A stretch of DNA of 64,000 nucleotides from an uncultured Desulfosoma sp. Its GTDB lineage: Bacteria > Desulfobacterota > Syntrophobacteria > Syntrophobacterales > DSM-9756. Within the stretch, counting starts at the first letter, position 1; each line of letters begins with the position of its first letter. The position numbers and the translations under genes are program-made. This document shows positions 1-7,390 of the stretch, one piece after another. The stretch lies in the NCBI GenBank assembly GCA_937960435.1, contig CALGPN010000028.1, positions 62,001 through 126,000 on the forward strand, written 5' to 3'. The notes under the pieces are model-generated. The model was not told the origin of the DNA and did no database searches. It worked only from the letters and a program-made list of their open reading frames with translations.

Positions 1-883
1 ACCGGAGACCCCGAATGCCCTGCAGGAGCTCCATGGCTTCGATAAGGCCTGAAGGTTTGTTGTCGGGTAGGTCGATTTGGGTCACATCGCCGGTGATCAC
101 CGCTTTGGATCCCAGCCCGAGACGGGTCAAGAACATTTTCATCTGTTCACTGGTCGTGTTCTGGGCCTCGTCCAAAATGACAAAAGCTTCGTTCAGCGTG
201 CGCCCTCTCATGAACGCTAAGGGCGCCACCTCAATGGCGCCGCGCGCCAGCAATTTGGACGCCTTCTCAAAGTCCATCATGTCATGAAGTGCATCATAAA
301 GAGGTCTGAGGTATGGGTTGACCTTTTCGGCCAGATCCCCAGGAAGGAACCCCAATTTTTCTCCCGCTTCCACAGCCGGGCGGACCAAAATGATGCGCCG
401 CACCTGGTCGGCCGTCAGTGCCGAAACGGCCATGGCCATGGCCAGGTAAGTCTTCCCCGTCCCTGCGGGACCAATTCCGAAAACGATGTCGTGGGACCGA
501 ATGGCCTCGATGTATTCCTTCTGCTTTAGACTCTTGGGCGTGATGACGCGTTTGCTGGAGGTGACAAAAACTTTGTCCAGAAAAATGTCCTCCAGGCGGC
601 TTCGGGGGTTGTCGCTGAGGATCCTCACAGCGTAAAGCACATCGGAGGCGTAAAGGGGGTAGCCCTTGTGGAGTAAAGCTTCCAATTCGTCCAAAACGCG
701 TTCCGCCAAGGTCACGTGGGCTTTGTCGCCGGTGATGGTCACTTGGGTGCCGCGCACATGGAGCCGCACGTCCAATTGTTTTTCGATAATTTTGAGATGC
801 GTGTTGCGTTCCCCGGCGAGGTCCTGAAGCACGGACGGATCGTCGAAGTTCTTGCTCTGGGAGCACGCGACCGAATCATGCAT
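1..883 (-). CDS. PhoH-like ATPase (partial, C-terminus beyond left edge)
   Basis: PhoH-family cytoplasmic ATPase, often linked to RNA metabolism and ribosome biogenesis (YbeZ type). Reading the minus strand, a KH-like N-terminal part is followed by a Walker A motif GPAGTGKT near residue 135, the VRPAVEAGE block, and a Walker B-like VILDEAQNT with the following ITGDVTQIDLP motif, all typical of the family. The frame is open to the left edge, so perhaps 30-60 C-terminal residues are missing. ATG at 883 (MHDSVA) is the conventional start, but it has no close ribosome site. A TTG at 898 in the same frame has AAAGGA seven bases upstream and may be the real start. The next gene (cvpA) diverges, leaving about 240 bases between them. 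Confidence 0.9.
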   Translation of the reverse strand, partial: MHDSVACSQSKNFDDPSVLQDLAGERNTHLKIIEKQLDVRLHVRGTQVTITGDKAHVTLAERVLDELEALLHKGYPLYASDVLYAVRILSDNPRSRLEDIFLDKVFVTSSKRVITPKSLKQKEYIEAIRSHDIVFGIGPAGTGKTYLAMAMAVSALTADQVRRIILVRPAVEAGEKLGFLPGDLAEKVNPYLRPLYDALHDMMDFEKASKLLARGAIEVAPLAFMRGRTLNEAFVILDEAQNTTSEQMKMFLTRLGLGSKAVITGDVTQIDLPDNKPSGLIEAMELLQGIRGLR

Positions 884-1138
884 GCGAGACGCCAACAAAC
901 AGTTTTCCTTTCTTCGCGGATTGGTGCGGGATCTTCCCAGCACGGTTGTCACATATCACCAGCATCAAGTTCTGACAATGACTTCTTGAAAGCCGTATCG
1001 GGAGCCGGGTGCATCGTCGAGTGCCCGAGCTGTGGAAACCCGTTGAACGTTCCTCGCGAAATGATCTATGGTTTGCCAAGGGGCAAGAGCGGTCGAAGTC
1101 CCTGGCGTGAGGAAGTGGGACGGCGGGAGAAGAAAGCG

Positions 1139-1735
1139 GTGAACATTTTCGATTGGATTCTCATTGCCGTTGGCGCCTTCTCGGTGCTCCGGGGCTTGTG
1201 GCGAGGAGCCGTCTCCCAGATCTTCGGTCTTCTCGGCTTTGGGGGCGGCTTTTTCCTGGCCTATCATCAGGGGGAAGCCTTGGGCGCGCGCCTCGCGGCA
1301 AGTTTTCCCTCTTTGCCTCAGCCCGTGTTCTTGAGCTATGCCCTGCTGTTCGTCCTCACCTGGTTTTTGATCGCCCTCGCCGGGGCATGGATCTCCCGGA
1401 CGTTGCACAGCGGCGGTTTGGGTGGACCGGACCGGATCCTCGGGGGAGCCTTGGGCATGGTCAAAGGGGCACTGGCGGCGCTTCTCCTGGTTTGGGGCGC
1501 AAGCCTTCTCCTGCCTCCGAATCACCCGCTCTTGGAGCGCTCTCGTCTCGTCCCTTACGGGCAACAGGCGACCCGATTTTTGGTGGAAGCGACTCCCAAG
1601 AGTTTTCGAGAAAAATGGGAAGATCGCTTCAAGCAAACACCGTTGGCTTCGCCCCGAAAAAATGCGCCGCCGGAAACGGAAACGGAGAAAAAGAACGGTG
1701 CCGGAAAAAATCAAAGCGCAAAGCGAGGGCTCTGA
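1139..1735 (+). CDS. cvpA: CvpA family membrane protein
   Basis: 198-residue CvpA/colicin V production family protein (PF02674), an integral inner-membrane protein whose biochemical role is poorly defined. The sequence shows about four hydrophobic segments (roughly residues 5-22, 28-45, 62-85 and 98-123) and the conserved N-terminal pattern NIFDWIL...GAFSVLRGLWRG, then a charged, lysine-rich C-terminal tail of about 60 residues. The start is GTG with GGGAGAAG just upstream. The frame stays open upstream to about position 716, but that stretch lies opposite phoH and lacks a start with a ribosome site. The 3' end overlaps mazG by 38 bases, so the two are likely co-transcribed. Confidence 0.85.
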   Translation: MNIFDWILIAVGAFSVLRGLWRGAVSQIFGLLGFGGGFFLAYHQGEALGARLAASFPSLPQPVFLSYALLFVLTWFLIALAGAWISRTLHSGGLGGPDRILGGALGMVKGALAALLLVWGASLLLPPNHPLLERSRLVPYGQQATRFLVEATPKSFREKWEDRFKQTPLASPRKNAPPETETEKKNGAGKNQSAKRGL

Positions 1736-2459
1736 GAACAGGGAACGCTGGGCCAAGGTCGGGCGCATCTGGGAGATCATTGACCGGCTGCGGGGTGAGA
1801 ACGGCTGTCCCTGGGATCGGCAGCAGACTCCCGAAACCGTGCAGACCTATCTCGTCGAGGAGGCCCACGAGGCGGCGGCGGCCGTCCGAGCCGGGGCGGT
1901 CGACGAGGCCGCCGAAGAACTGGGGGATGTGCTTTTTATGGTTCTCTTCCTCATCCATCTTTATGAGGAAGCCGGAGGATGCAGCCTGGAGACGGTGTGC
2001 GACCGGATTGCGGCCAAGATGATTCGCCGACATCCCCATGTGTTCGGCAGCACCGCCGTCGGTTCGGCGGAGGACGTGCGAAGGAATTGGCAACAGATTA
2101 AGGATGGAGAAAAGAAGGGCCGTCCATCCTCAGGGCTGGGGGTTCCCGAAACGCTCCCGGCACTCATCCGAGCCTACCGGCTTCTTTCTCGAGCGAAAAG
2201 TGCCGAAGCCTTCGGATTGCCCGCCGGAGTCGAAGAGACGGTCCTTTGTGAGTCTGCAGCTTCCCTGAGGCACCCTCAGGAAATCGAAAAAGAACGCGCA
2301 TCCGTGTGGATCGCTCGAAGCCTGTTGGCGTTGGTATCTTTGGCCCGCCGTCACGGCATCCGTCCGGAAGATTGCCTTCATGCGTATCTCAATCGCGTGG
2401 AACGGCGAATGGAGAACGACGCTCCCGGCACAACAGATCCAACGACGCATCAACAGTAG
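1698..2459 (+). CDS. mazG: Nucleoside triphosphate pyrophosphohydrolase MazG
   Basis: MazG hydrolyses (d)NTPs to NMP and pyrophosphate, a house-cleaning and (p)ppGpp-modulating activity. The 253-residue product has the signature N-terminal MazG domain: LRGENGCPWDRQQT, then EEAHE and EELGD, which supply the Mg-binding acidic residues. The C-terminal half aligns with the second MazG domain, but the usual EELGDLLF block reads as VWIARSLL, so its metal ligands appear lost. The chosen start is GTG 1698 with GGAG ten bases upstream; ATG 1662 in the same frame would add a very basic 12-residue leader. The last codon is followed by a TAG that belongs to the first copy of a downstream repeat. Confidence 0.88.
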   Translation: MPEKIKAQSEGSENRERWAKVGRIWEIIDRLRGENGCPWDRQQTPETVQTYLVEEAHEAAAAVRAGAVDEAAEELGDVLFMVLFLIHLYEEAGGCSLETVCDRIAAKMIRRHPHVFGSTAVGSAEDVRRNWQQIKDGEKKGRPSSGLGVPETLPALIRAYRLLSRAKSAEAFGLPAGVEETVLCESAASLRHPQEIEKERASVWIARSLLALVSLARRHGIRPEDCLHAYLNRVERRMENDAPGTTDPTTHQQ

Positions 2460-2581
2460 GAGCCGGCTTGCCGGCGACACACCCAGCGAGGTATCAGACG
2501 TAGGAGCCGGCTTGCCGGCGACAGAGCATGTGGGCGACACACCCAGCAAGGTGCCGAGTGTAGGAGCCGGCTTGCCGGCGA
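2456..2581. repeat. REP-like palindromic repeat cluster, three copies
   Basis: Three identical 22-base units (GTAGGAGCCGGCTTGCCGGC plus GA) begin at 2456, 2500 and 2560. Each contains GCCGG-CTT-GCCGG-type dyad symmetry that can fold into a short hairpin. The flanks also repeat: GCGACACACCCAGC follows units 1 and 2 with small changes and GCGACACACC follows unit 3. The design resembles the REP elements of Pseudomonas that are spread by RAYT transposases, though no RAYT gene is present here. The cluster sits between mazG and a convergent gene, the usual place for REP elements, and may act as a transcription boundary or 3'-end stabiliser. Confidence 0.8.
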
Positions 2582-2609
2582 TACACCTTATCAGCGACAC
2601 ACCGCGGTT

Positions 2610-3326
2610 TCAAAAGAAACCGTCCCAGTGCAAGGCGTCGATGACGGCATGACACGAGCAACTGGTGGCCACCACATAAGAACCGGGGGCGTTCAGGATG
2701 CAGGATAGAGCTTCTTTGAGCTGCGATCCCGTGTATCCGCCGACTCCCGGAGCCAACTGGCGGCTTTGAATGACCACCGGGCGGTGGCCGGCAAGGGAAA
2801 GCTTTCGGAGGATTCGGTACAATTTCTCAGGGCGGGGCTTCTTCGTGATCGTGCAGAAATCTTCGGGCTCCGGGCAGTCGTCCGGGCAGCGGAAGGCGGC
2901 ATGGCTGGCATAAACGGTGCCTGACGGCGTTCGGATAGGGTGCGGCACTTGGGCATCCACTTCCGGTGGAACCGTGAGGCGGCGCACTGCGCCCCTCTTG
3001 CCGAGTTCCATGGAGATCCAGCCGTGGGCCACATGAACGGGGACGGCCGGGATGATCCATCGATCGTCGGTGAGATTCTGGTTCGATAGGAACACAAAGA
3101 CGTCCCCGCGAACGCGGATCAGCCCGTCTTTTTCGGGGATTTCGCGAAGCCGATGGAGGTCGGCGTCCACAATGGCGGCCTGGGTGTTGGCGTCCGAAGG
3201 CAGGCGTTCGACGGCGAGGCGTCCGAACCGGCCGGCTCCTAAGATCCACAACTTGACTTGTGCGTCCATGGGGGACGGAAAAGGCTCTTCGGCCGGCCAT
3301 GTCCGCCCTTGACTTGTTCGCTCCAT
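2610..3326 (-). CDS. Conserved protein with N-terminal Rossmann motif and Cys-rich centre
   Basis: 238-residue protein with no function I can name. The N-terminus has a dinucleotide-binding pattern (KLWILGAGRFGRLA, GxGxxG at residues 30-35) like the NAD-binding lobe of TrkA/RCK proteins. A short acidic Cys cluster, CPDDCPEPEDFC, lies near residues 145-157, and the C-terminal 30 residues hold a CSC motif and end in HWDGFF, suggesting a metal or Fe-S site. There is no signal peptide or membrane segment. The start at 3326 has AGGTGAGG a few bases upstream; an internal ATG at 3269 (MDAQVKL) is an alternative. It converges on the REP-like cluster and diverges from the DUF1992 gene. Confidence 0.6.
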   Translation of the reverse strand: MERTSQGRTWPAEEPFPSPMDAQVKLWILGAGRFGRLAVERLPSDANTQAAIVDADLHRLREIPEKDGLIRVRGDVFVFLSNQNLTDDRWIIPAVPVHVAHGWISMELGKRGAVRRLTVPPEVDAQVPHPIRTPSGTVYASHAAFRCPDDCPEPEDFCTITKKPRPEKLYRILRKLSLAGHRPVVIQSRQLAPGVGGYTGSQLKEALSCILNAPGSYVVATSCSCHAVIDALHWDGFF

Positions 3327-3376
3327 GCAACCTCACCTTTGGTCCAGGGGAAATCGATGCCGAAAAGGGGCACACC

Positions 3377-3778
3377 ATGAGCAATCTGTTTACCATTTTT
3401 GAAAAGATTGCGGAACAACGGATTCAGGAAGCCATGGAAAGAGGAGAATTCGACAACCTTCCCGGTGCCGGCAAGCCTCTCAGCCTGGAAGACGATAGCC
3501 ATCTGCCTCCCGATTTAAGAATCGCCTATAAGATCCTCAAGAACGCCGATTGTCTTCCACCCGAGCTGGAACTGCGCAAGGAAATCCGAACGACGGAAGA
3601 GCTCCTTTCAGGGATTCAGGACACCCAAGAAAAATACCGCCAGATGAAAAGGCTCAACTACCTCATCTTGAAGCTCAACACGATGCGTCGGGTCTCGCCC
3701 TTGCTCGAAGAACACCAGGTCTATTATCCCAAGGTCCTCGATCGCTTGGCGAAAGAAAAGGAGAAAAAAGACCCGTGA
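3377..3778 (+). CDS. DUF1992 (DnaJ-homologue subfamily C28 conserved domain) protein
   Basis: 133-residue cytoplasmic protein with the DUF1992 signature: IFEKIAEQRIQEAMERGEFDNLPGAGKPL near the N-terminus, then LPPELELRKEI and a helical, lysine-rich C-terminus. The family is widespread (YhdN/DnaJC28-like) but biochemically uncharacterised. Start ATG 3377 has an AAAAGGGG ribosome site six bases upstream. Its TGA stop overlaps the GTG start of the following namZ gene (GTGA), so translation of the two is probably coupled. Confidence 0.85.
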   Translation: MSNLFTIFEKIAEQRIQEAMERGEFDNLPGAGKPLSLEDDSHLPPDLRIAYKILKNADCLPPELELRKEIRTTEELLSGIQDTQEKYRQMKRLNYLILKLNTMRRVSPLLEEHQVYYPKVLDRLAKEKEKKDP

Positions 3779-4986
3779 CGCCCCCCTCACAAAGCCTCCA
3801 GACCTGTCGGTTCGGATGTGATGTGCTTCTCGAGGATCCCCCTGCATGGCTTTTTCACAAGCGCATCGGTGTGTTGGCCAACCAAGCCTCGGTGACCGCC
3901 GATTTTACTCATGTCATCGACGCCCTGGTGGCTCGAGGAGCCCGGTTGACCGCCGTTTTCTCTCCGCAGCACGGTTTTTACGCCGAAAAACAAGCCAACA
4001 TGGTCGAATCCGACCACAGGCGACACCGGGTCTATGATGTGCCTATTTTCAGCCTTTACGGCGAGACCCGACATCCTACCGAAGACATGCTGGACCATAT
4101 CGATGTTCTCCTCGTGGACCTCCAGGACGTGGGGACTCGGGTCTACACGTATGGGACGACGGTGGGCCTGTGTGTGGAGGCCTTGCGCCGGCGCTCCATT
4201 CCGATGGTGGTTCTGGACCGGCCCAATCCCATCGGCGCCGATCGGGTGGAAGGCAATCCGGTGCGGGAGGGATACCGATCCTTCGTGGGCCGATACGCCC
4301 TGCCCATGCGCCACGGGCTCACACTCGGGGAGCTGGCTAGGTGGGTGGCGCGCGAGGAAGGCTGTGAGGGGATCGTGACCGTCGTCCCTGTGCAGGGCTG
4401 GGCACGAGAGGACTTGTGGCCCGCCACGGGTCGCCCGTGGGTTTTCCCTTCACCCAATATGCCTTCCTGGGAAACGGCTTTGCTTTATCCCGGCATGGTT
4501 TTGCTGGAGGGGACGAACCTGAGTGAGGGGCGAGGCACGACCTTGCCTTTCCAGCTGGTGGGCGCTCCTTACCTGGACCCGGACGCCGTTCGAGAAAACA
4601 TCGATCCCCGGGCTTTGCGGGGCCTTGTGCTTCGACCTGTGGAGTTTGAGCCGACTTTCGACAAATGGATAGGGCGGCTCTGCCGCGGCTTTCAGCTTCA
4701 CGTCACGGACCCCCGGCTCTTCCGACCGTACCGGTTCGGTTTGGCCTTTCTTCAGGCGGTCATGAAAACGCACCGGGACTCCTTCCGATGGCTCCCGCCC
4801 CCTTACGAGTACGAGAAACGGCATCTGCCCATCGACATTCTTATCGGGGATCTCGAGATTCGCGTCCGGTTGGAAAACGGCGAGCCGGTGGAATCACTGG
4901 AACAGAGGTGGCGCAAAGACCTGGACACTTATGAGGCGGGACGGCGTGGGATTCTCCTCTACGGAAAGGATGCGGAAGGGCATTGA
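3775..4986 (+). CDS. DUF1343 exo-beta-N-acetylmuramidase (NamZ family)
   Basis: 403-residue DUF1343 protein. Characterised members (NamZ of Bacillus subtilis) are exo-lytic beta-N-acetylmuramidases that release MurNAc from peptidoglycan fragments. Typical blocks are present: RIGVLANQASV, FSPQHGF, YGETRHPT, LLVDLQDVGTRVYTY, VVLDRPNPIG, PSPNMPSWETALLYPG and EGTNLSEGRGT. Unlike many extracellular relatives, there is no signal peptide from the GTG start at 3775, so it may be cytoplasmic or lack a recognisable leader. The start overlaps the stop of the DUF1992 gene by GTGA. Only 12 bases separate its stop from the convergent nadE fusion. Confidence 0.85.
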   Translation: MTPPSQSLQTCRFGCDVLLEDPPAWLFHKRIGVLANQASVTADFTHVIDALVARGARLTAVFSPQHGFYAEKQANMVESDHRRHRVYDVPIFSLYGETRHPTEDMLDHIDVLLVDLQDVGTRVYTYGTTVGLCVEALRRRSIPMVVLDRPNPIGADRVEGNPVREGYRSFVGRYALPMRHGLTLGELARWVAREEGCEGIVTVVPVQGWAREDLWPATGRPWVFPSPNMPSWETALLYPGMVLLEGTNLSEGRGTTLPFQLVGAPYLDPDAVRENIDPRALRGLVLRPVEFEPTFDKWIGRLCRGFQLHVTDPRLFRPYRFGLAFLQAVMKTHRDSFRWLPPPYEYEKRHLPIDILIGDLEIRVRLENGEPVESLEQRWRKDLDTYEAGRRGILLYGKDAEGH

Positions 4987-4998
4987 CACCGGCAGCAT

Positions 4999-6453
4999 TC
5001 AGCTTTCCAAAGTCAGGAGCACCGCCTCGGCCACTTCCCTCATGGATTTTCGGGTATCCATGCTCTTTTTCTGCAACCAGCGGTAAGCTTCTTCTCCGGT
5101 GAGGTTAAGGCGTGAAATGAGGATGTCCTTTGCTTTTTCGATGATCTTTCTCTTTTCCAGCTCTTCTTGAATGATTTTGGTCTTGACCATAAGTTCGGTG
5201 TTCTCGATGGCCACAGCCGCTTGGTTGGCCACGGCCGTGAGCACGTTCATCTCCAATTCCGTGAATCGATGGGGACGAGAAGTGTAACAGTTGATGACGC
5301 CGATGACGCGGTCCTTGACGCGCATGGGGATGCTCAGCATGGAGACCAGCCCAAGGTGTCTGGCCAATTCCTTTTCCTTGAAATCGGGGTCTTCCAGCAC
5401 ATTGAGCGCGATGTGGGGTTTGTTGTCCACGACGACTTTGCCGACGACGCCTTCCCCGACTTTGAGCACACGATCCCTCACGTATTCAGGATTGATAGCC
5501 TGCGTGGCCCGCAGTCGCAACACACGCTCTTGCTCATCCAAAAGCCATAGAGAACAGACGCTGGAATTCATCACCTCCGCCGTCACCATCACGATCAAAC
5601 GCAAAATATCTTCGAGATATTGATCCGACGTGATGGCCTTGCTGATGACCGTCAGCGCCTCGACGCTTTTGTCGGCCGGGCTGGCACTCGACGGCGGAGG
5701 CGTTTTTCCCGGCACCGCCTCACGCTCTTCATCGATAAAACGCAGAGGCGGGCGCCGCTTGTGAGCGGTTTGCGCGCGAAGCTCCTGAATGCGTTTTCTC
5801 ACGTTCTGAGGCACACCCGCCTCGCGCCCGCTCAAATAGCTGTCGAGTTGCTTGTACGTGAAGCCCAGATCGCCTTCATCCGTCTGACCAGCCCACAGCC
5901 CCGCCGAAGGCGGTTTGGTGATGAGGCGCCGGGGAAGTTTCAACACTCGAGCCAGCTTCTGCACGTCTTTCTTAAGCAGGTGGATCAAGGGCTGGATGTC
6001 CGCCGCGCCGTCCCCGTATTTTGTGAAATATCCGATTTCCCATTCACTGCGGTTGCTGGTACCCATGACCAAGAAGCCGAGTTCGGCGGCCTTGTGATAG
6101 AGGACGGTCATGCGCAGTCGGGCTTTAAGGTTTCCCACGAGACGGGGGTGGTTTGAACCCAGAGTTTCCGTCAGCCGATCCAGGACCGGCCCCAAGTCGA
6201 TCTCTTCACAGAGGAGGTCTAAATGTCCACAGACCATCCGTGCGTCCGAGAGATCCTCCGGGGAGCTGTGACACGGCAGGATAAGTCCGAGGACATGTTC
6301 TCCGAGAGCCTTCTTGGCCAGGGCCGCGCAGACGGCTGAGTCGATCCCGCCGCTGATGCCGAGGACCACTCCCTTGGCTCCGGTGTCCCGGACACTTTCC
6401 GCAATCCATTGGACAAGCCGGCTGATTTCCTTTCGTGCGTCCCCATCCGTCAT
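4999..6453 (-). CDS. nadE: NAD synthetase fused to GAF and ANTAR domains
   Basis: 484-residue fusion. Residues 1-240 are an ammonia-dependent NAD+ synthetase (deamido-NAD + NH3 + ATP to NAD+): the P-loop SGGIDS at 34-39, GTSNRSEWE at 131-139, and KPPSAGLWAGQTDE at 180-193, ending in the family's HKRRPP. A 20-residue Pro/Ser linker leads to a GAF domain (about 265-417) and an ANTAR RNA-binding domain (about 425-482, with EEAYRWLQKKSMDT). All catalytic motifs look intact. GAF-ANTAR proteins normally stand alone as transcription antiterminators, so the fusion is unusual. ATG 6453 has GGAG eight bases upstream; an in-frame ATG at 6549 would add 32 poorly conserved residues. It lies downstream of lepB and may be co-transcribed with it. 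Confidence 0.9.
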   Translation of the reverse strand: MTDGDARKEISRLVQWIAESVRDTGAKGVVLGISGGIDSAVCAALAKKALGEHVLGLILPCHSSPEDLSDARMVCGHLDLLCEEIDLGPVLDRLTETLGSNHPRLVGNLKARLRMTVLYHKAAELGFLVMGTSNRSEWEIGYFTKYGDGAADIQPLIHLLKKDVQKLARVLKLPRRLITKPPSAGLWAGQTDEGDLGFTYKQLDSYLSGREAGVPQNVRKRIQELRAQTAHKRRPPLRFIDEEREAVPGKTPPPSSASPADKSVEALTVISKAITSDQYLEDILRLIVMVTAEVMNSSVCSLWLLDEQERVLRLRATQAINPEYVRDRVLKVGEGVVGKVVVDNKPHIALNVLEDPDFKEKELARHLGLVSMLSIPMRVKDRVIGVINCYTSRPHRFTELEMNVLTAVANQAAVAIENTELMVKTKIIQEELEKRKIIEKAKDILISRLNLTGEEAYRWLQKKSMDTRKSMREVAEAVLLTLES

Positions 6454-6550
6454 GGCACGCGCTCCAACCTCGAGTTCTGCGTGAAGGTTTTCGACCGGCG
6501 GAAACTTTTCAGGAGACGCACCGGCCGTTCCCTGCGATGCCATCGGCAAA

Positions 6551-6595
6551 CTCGTCCCACGGAGGGGAAACCTCTCAGGGGGGATTTTGGACGAG
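6551..6595 (-). promoter_or_regulatory. Inverted repeat in the lepB-nadE leader
   Basis: In the transcript of the minus strand, CTCGTCC (6595-6589) pairs with GGACGAG (6557-6551), enclosing a smaller GAGG/CCTC stem. The element sits between lepB and the nadE-GAF-ANTAR start. It could be a structured leader or a weak attenuator. I could not make out the paired hexaloop hairpins that ANTAR proteins normally bind, so a regulatory role is only a guess. If the longer nadE start is used, the right part of this element is close to the start codon. Confidence 0.3.
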
Positions 6596-6598
6596 GAT

Positions 6599-7264
6599 CT
6601 AGTGAACGAGGTGCCCGATGCGATTCCATCGCACGTAAAACCGATTCGGGTCCACCGAGAGTTCCCCGTCCTTGTTCCACGACCAATAGATGATGAAGGC
6701 TTTCCCCCTCAGGGCCGATGCATCCACGAAGCTCCAAAAGCGGCTATCATAACTTTCATCCCGGTTGTCCCCCATGACAAAGAACCGGTGCTCGGGAACC
6801 ACCACAGGGCCCAAATTGTCCCGGGGGCTGACGGCCGCCGGCAAAATCCTTGGATCCGTGAACCGAACATACGGTTCATCGAGGGGTTTTCCGTTGATAA
6901 AAACCGTTTTGTCCTTTATGGATAGAGTATCCCCGGGAACACCGATGACGCGCTTGATGAAGTCTTTGGAAGGGTCCTGCGGGTACTTAAAAACGATAAT
7001 GTCCCCTCTTTGGGGCTGGTCCCAGTGGATGATTTCTTTGTCGACGACAGGCAGCTTGATGCCGTATCGAAACTTGCTCACAAGGATGTGATCCCCGATA
7101 AGCAGGGTGGTCATCATGGACCCCGAGGGGATTTTGAATGCCTGCACGATAAAGGCGCGGATAAAAAGGGCTAAGAGGACCGCGATCAGGATGGCTTCCG
7201 AATACTCGCGAACGGCACTTTTTTTCTGAACCTTGACCGATTCCTGTTTCGAAAAAACACTCAA
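6599..7264 (-). CDS. lepB: Signal peptidase I
   Basis: 221-residue type I signal peptidase, which removes signal peptides at the outer face of the inner membrane. One N-terminal membrane segment (about 23-41) is followed by box B with the catalytic serine, PSGSM (Ser49), then box D with the general base KRVIG (Lys104) and box E GDNRDESYDSR. The length and single membrane anchor match the short Gram-negative form. The start codon is TTG with a strong GGAGG five bases upstream. It diverges from the pil operon and is followed on the same strand by the nadE fusion. Confidence 0.93.
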   Translation of the reverse strand: MSVFSKQESVKVQKKSAVREYSEAILIAVLLALFIRAFIVQAFKIPSGSMMTTLLIGDHILVSKFRYGIKLPVVDKEIIHWDQPQRGDIIVFKYPQDPSKDFIKRVIGVPGDTLSIKDKTVFINGKPLDEPYVRFTDPRILPAAVSPRDNLGPVVVPEHRFFVMGDNRDESYDSRFWSFVDASALRGKAFIIYWSWNKDGELSVDPNRFYVRWNRIGHLVH

Positions 7265-7390
7265 CGTCGCCTCCGATGATGCCGATTATTCTTAGAGAGA
7301 CCGTTTCAGTTTGTGTGTTGGAAGGGCTTGATGTAAATAACAAAAAGAGGTGAGTGTCAACGCCAAAGTGCACAGGGAGCCGCAGGGCGC

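Noticed and set aside
716-1138. Longer cvpA starting opposite phoH
   Set aside because: The extra stretch overlaps phoH on the other strand for 170 bases and has no ribosome site.
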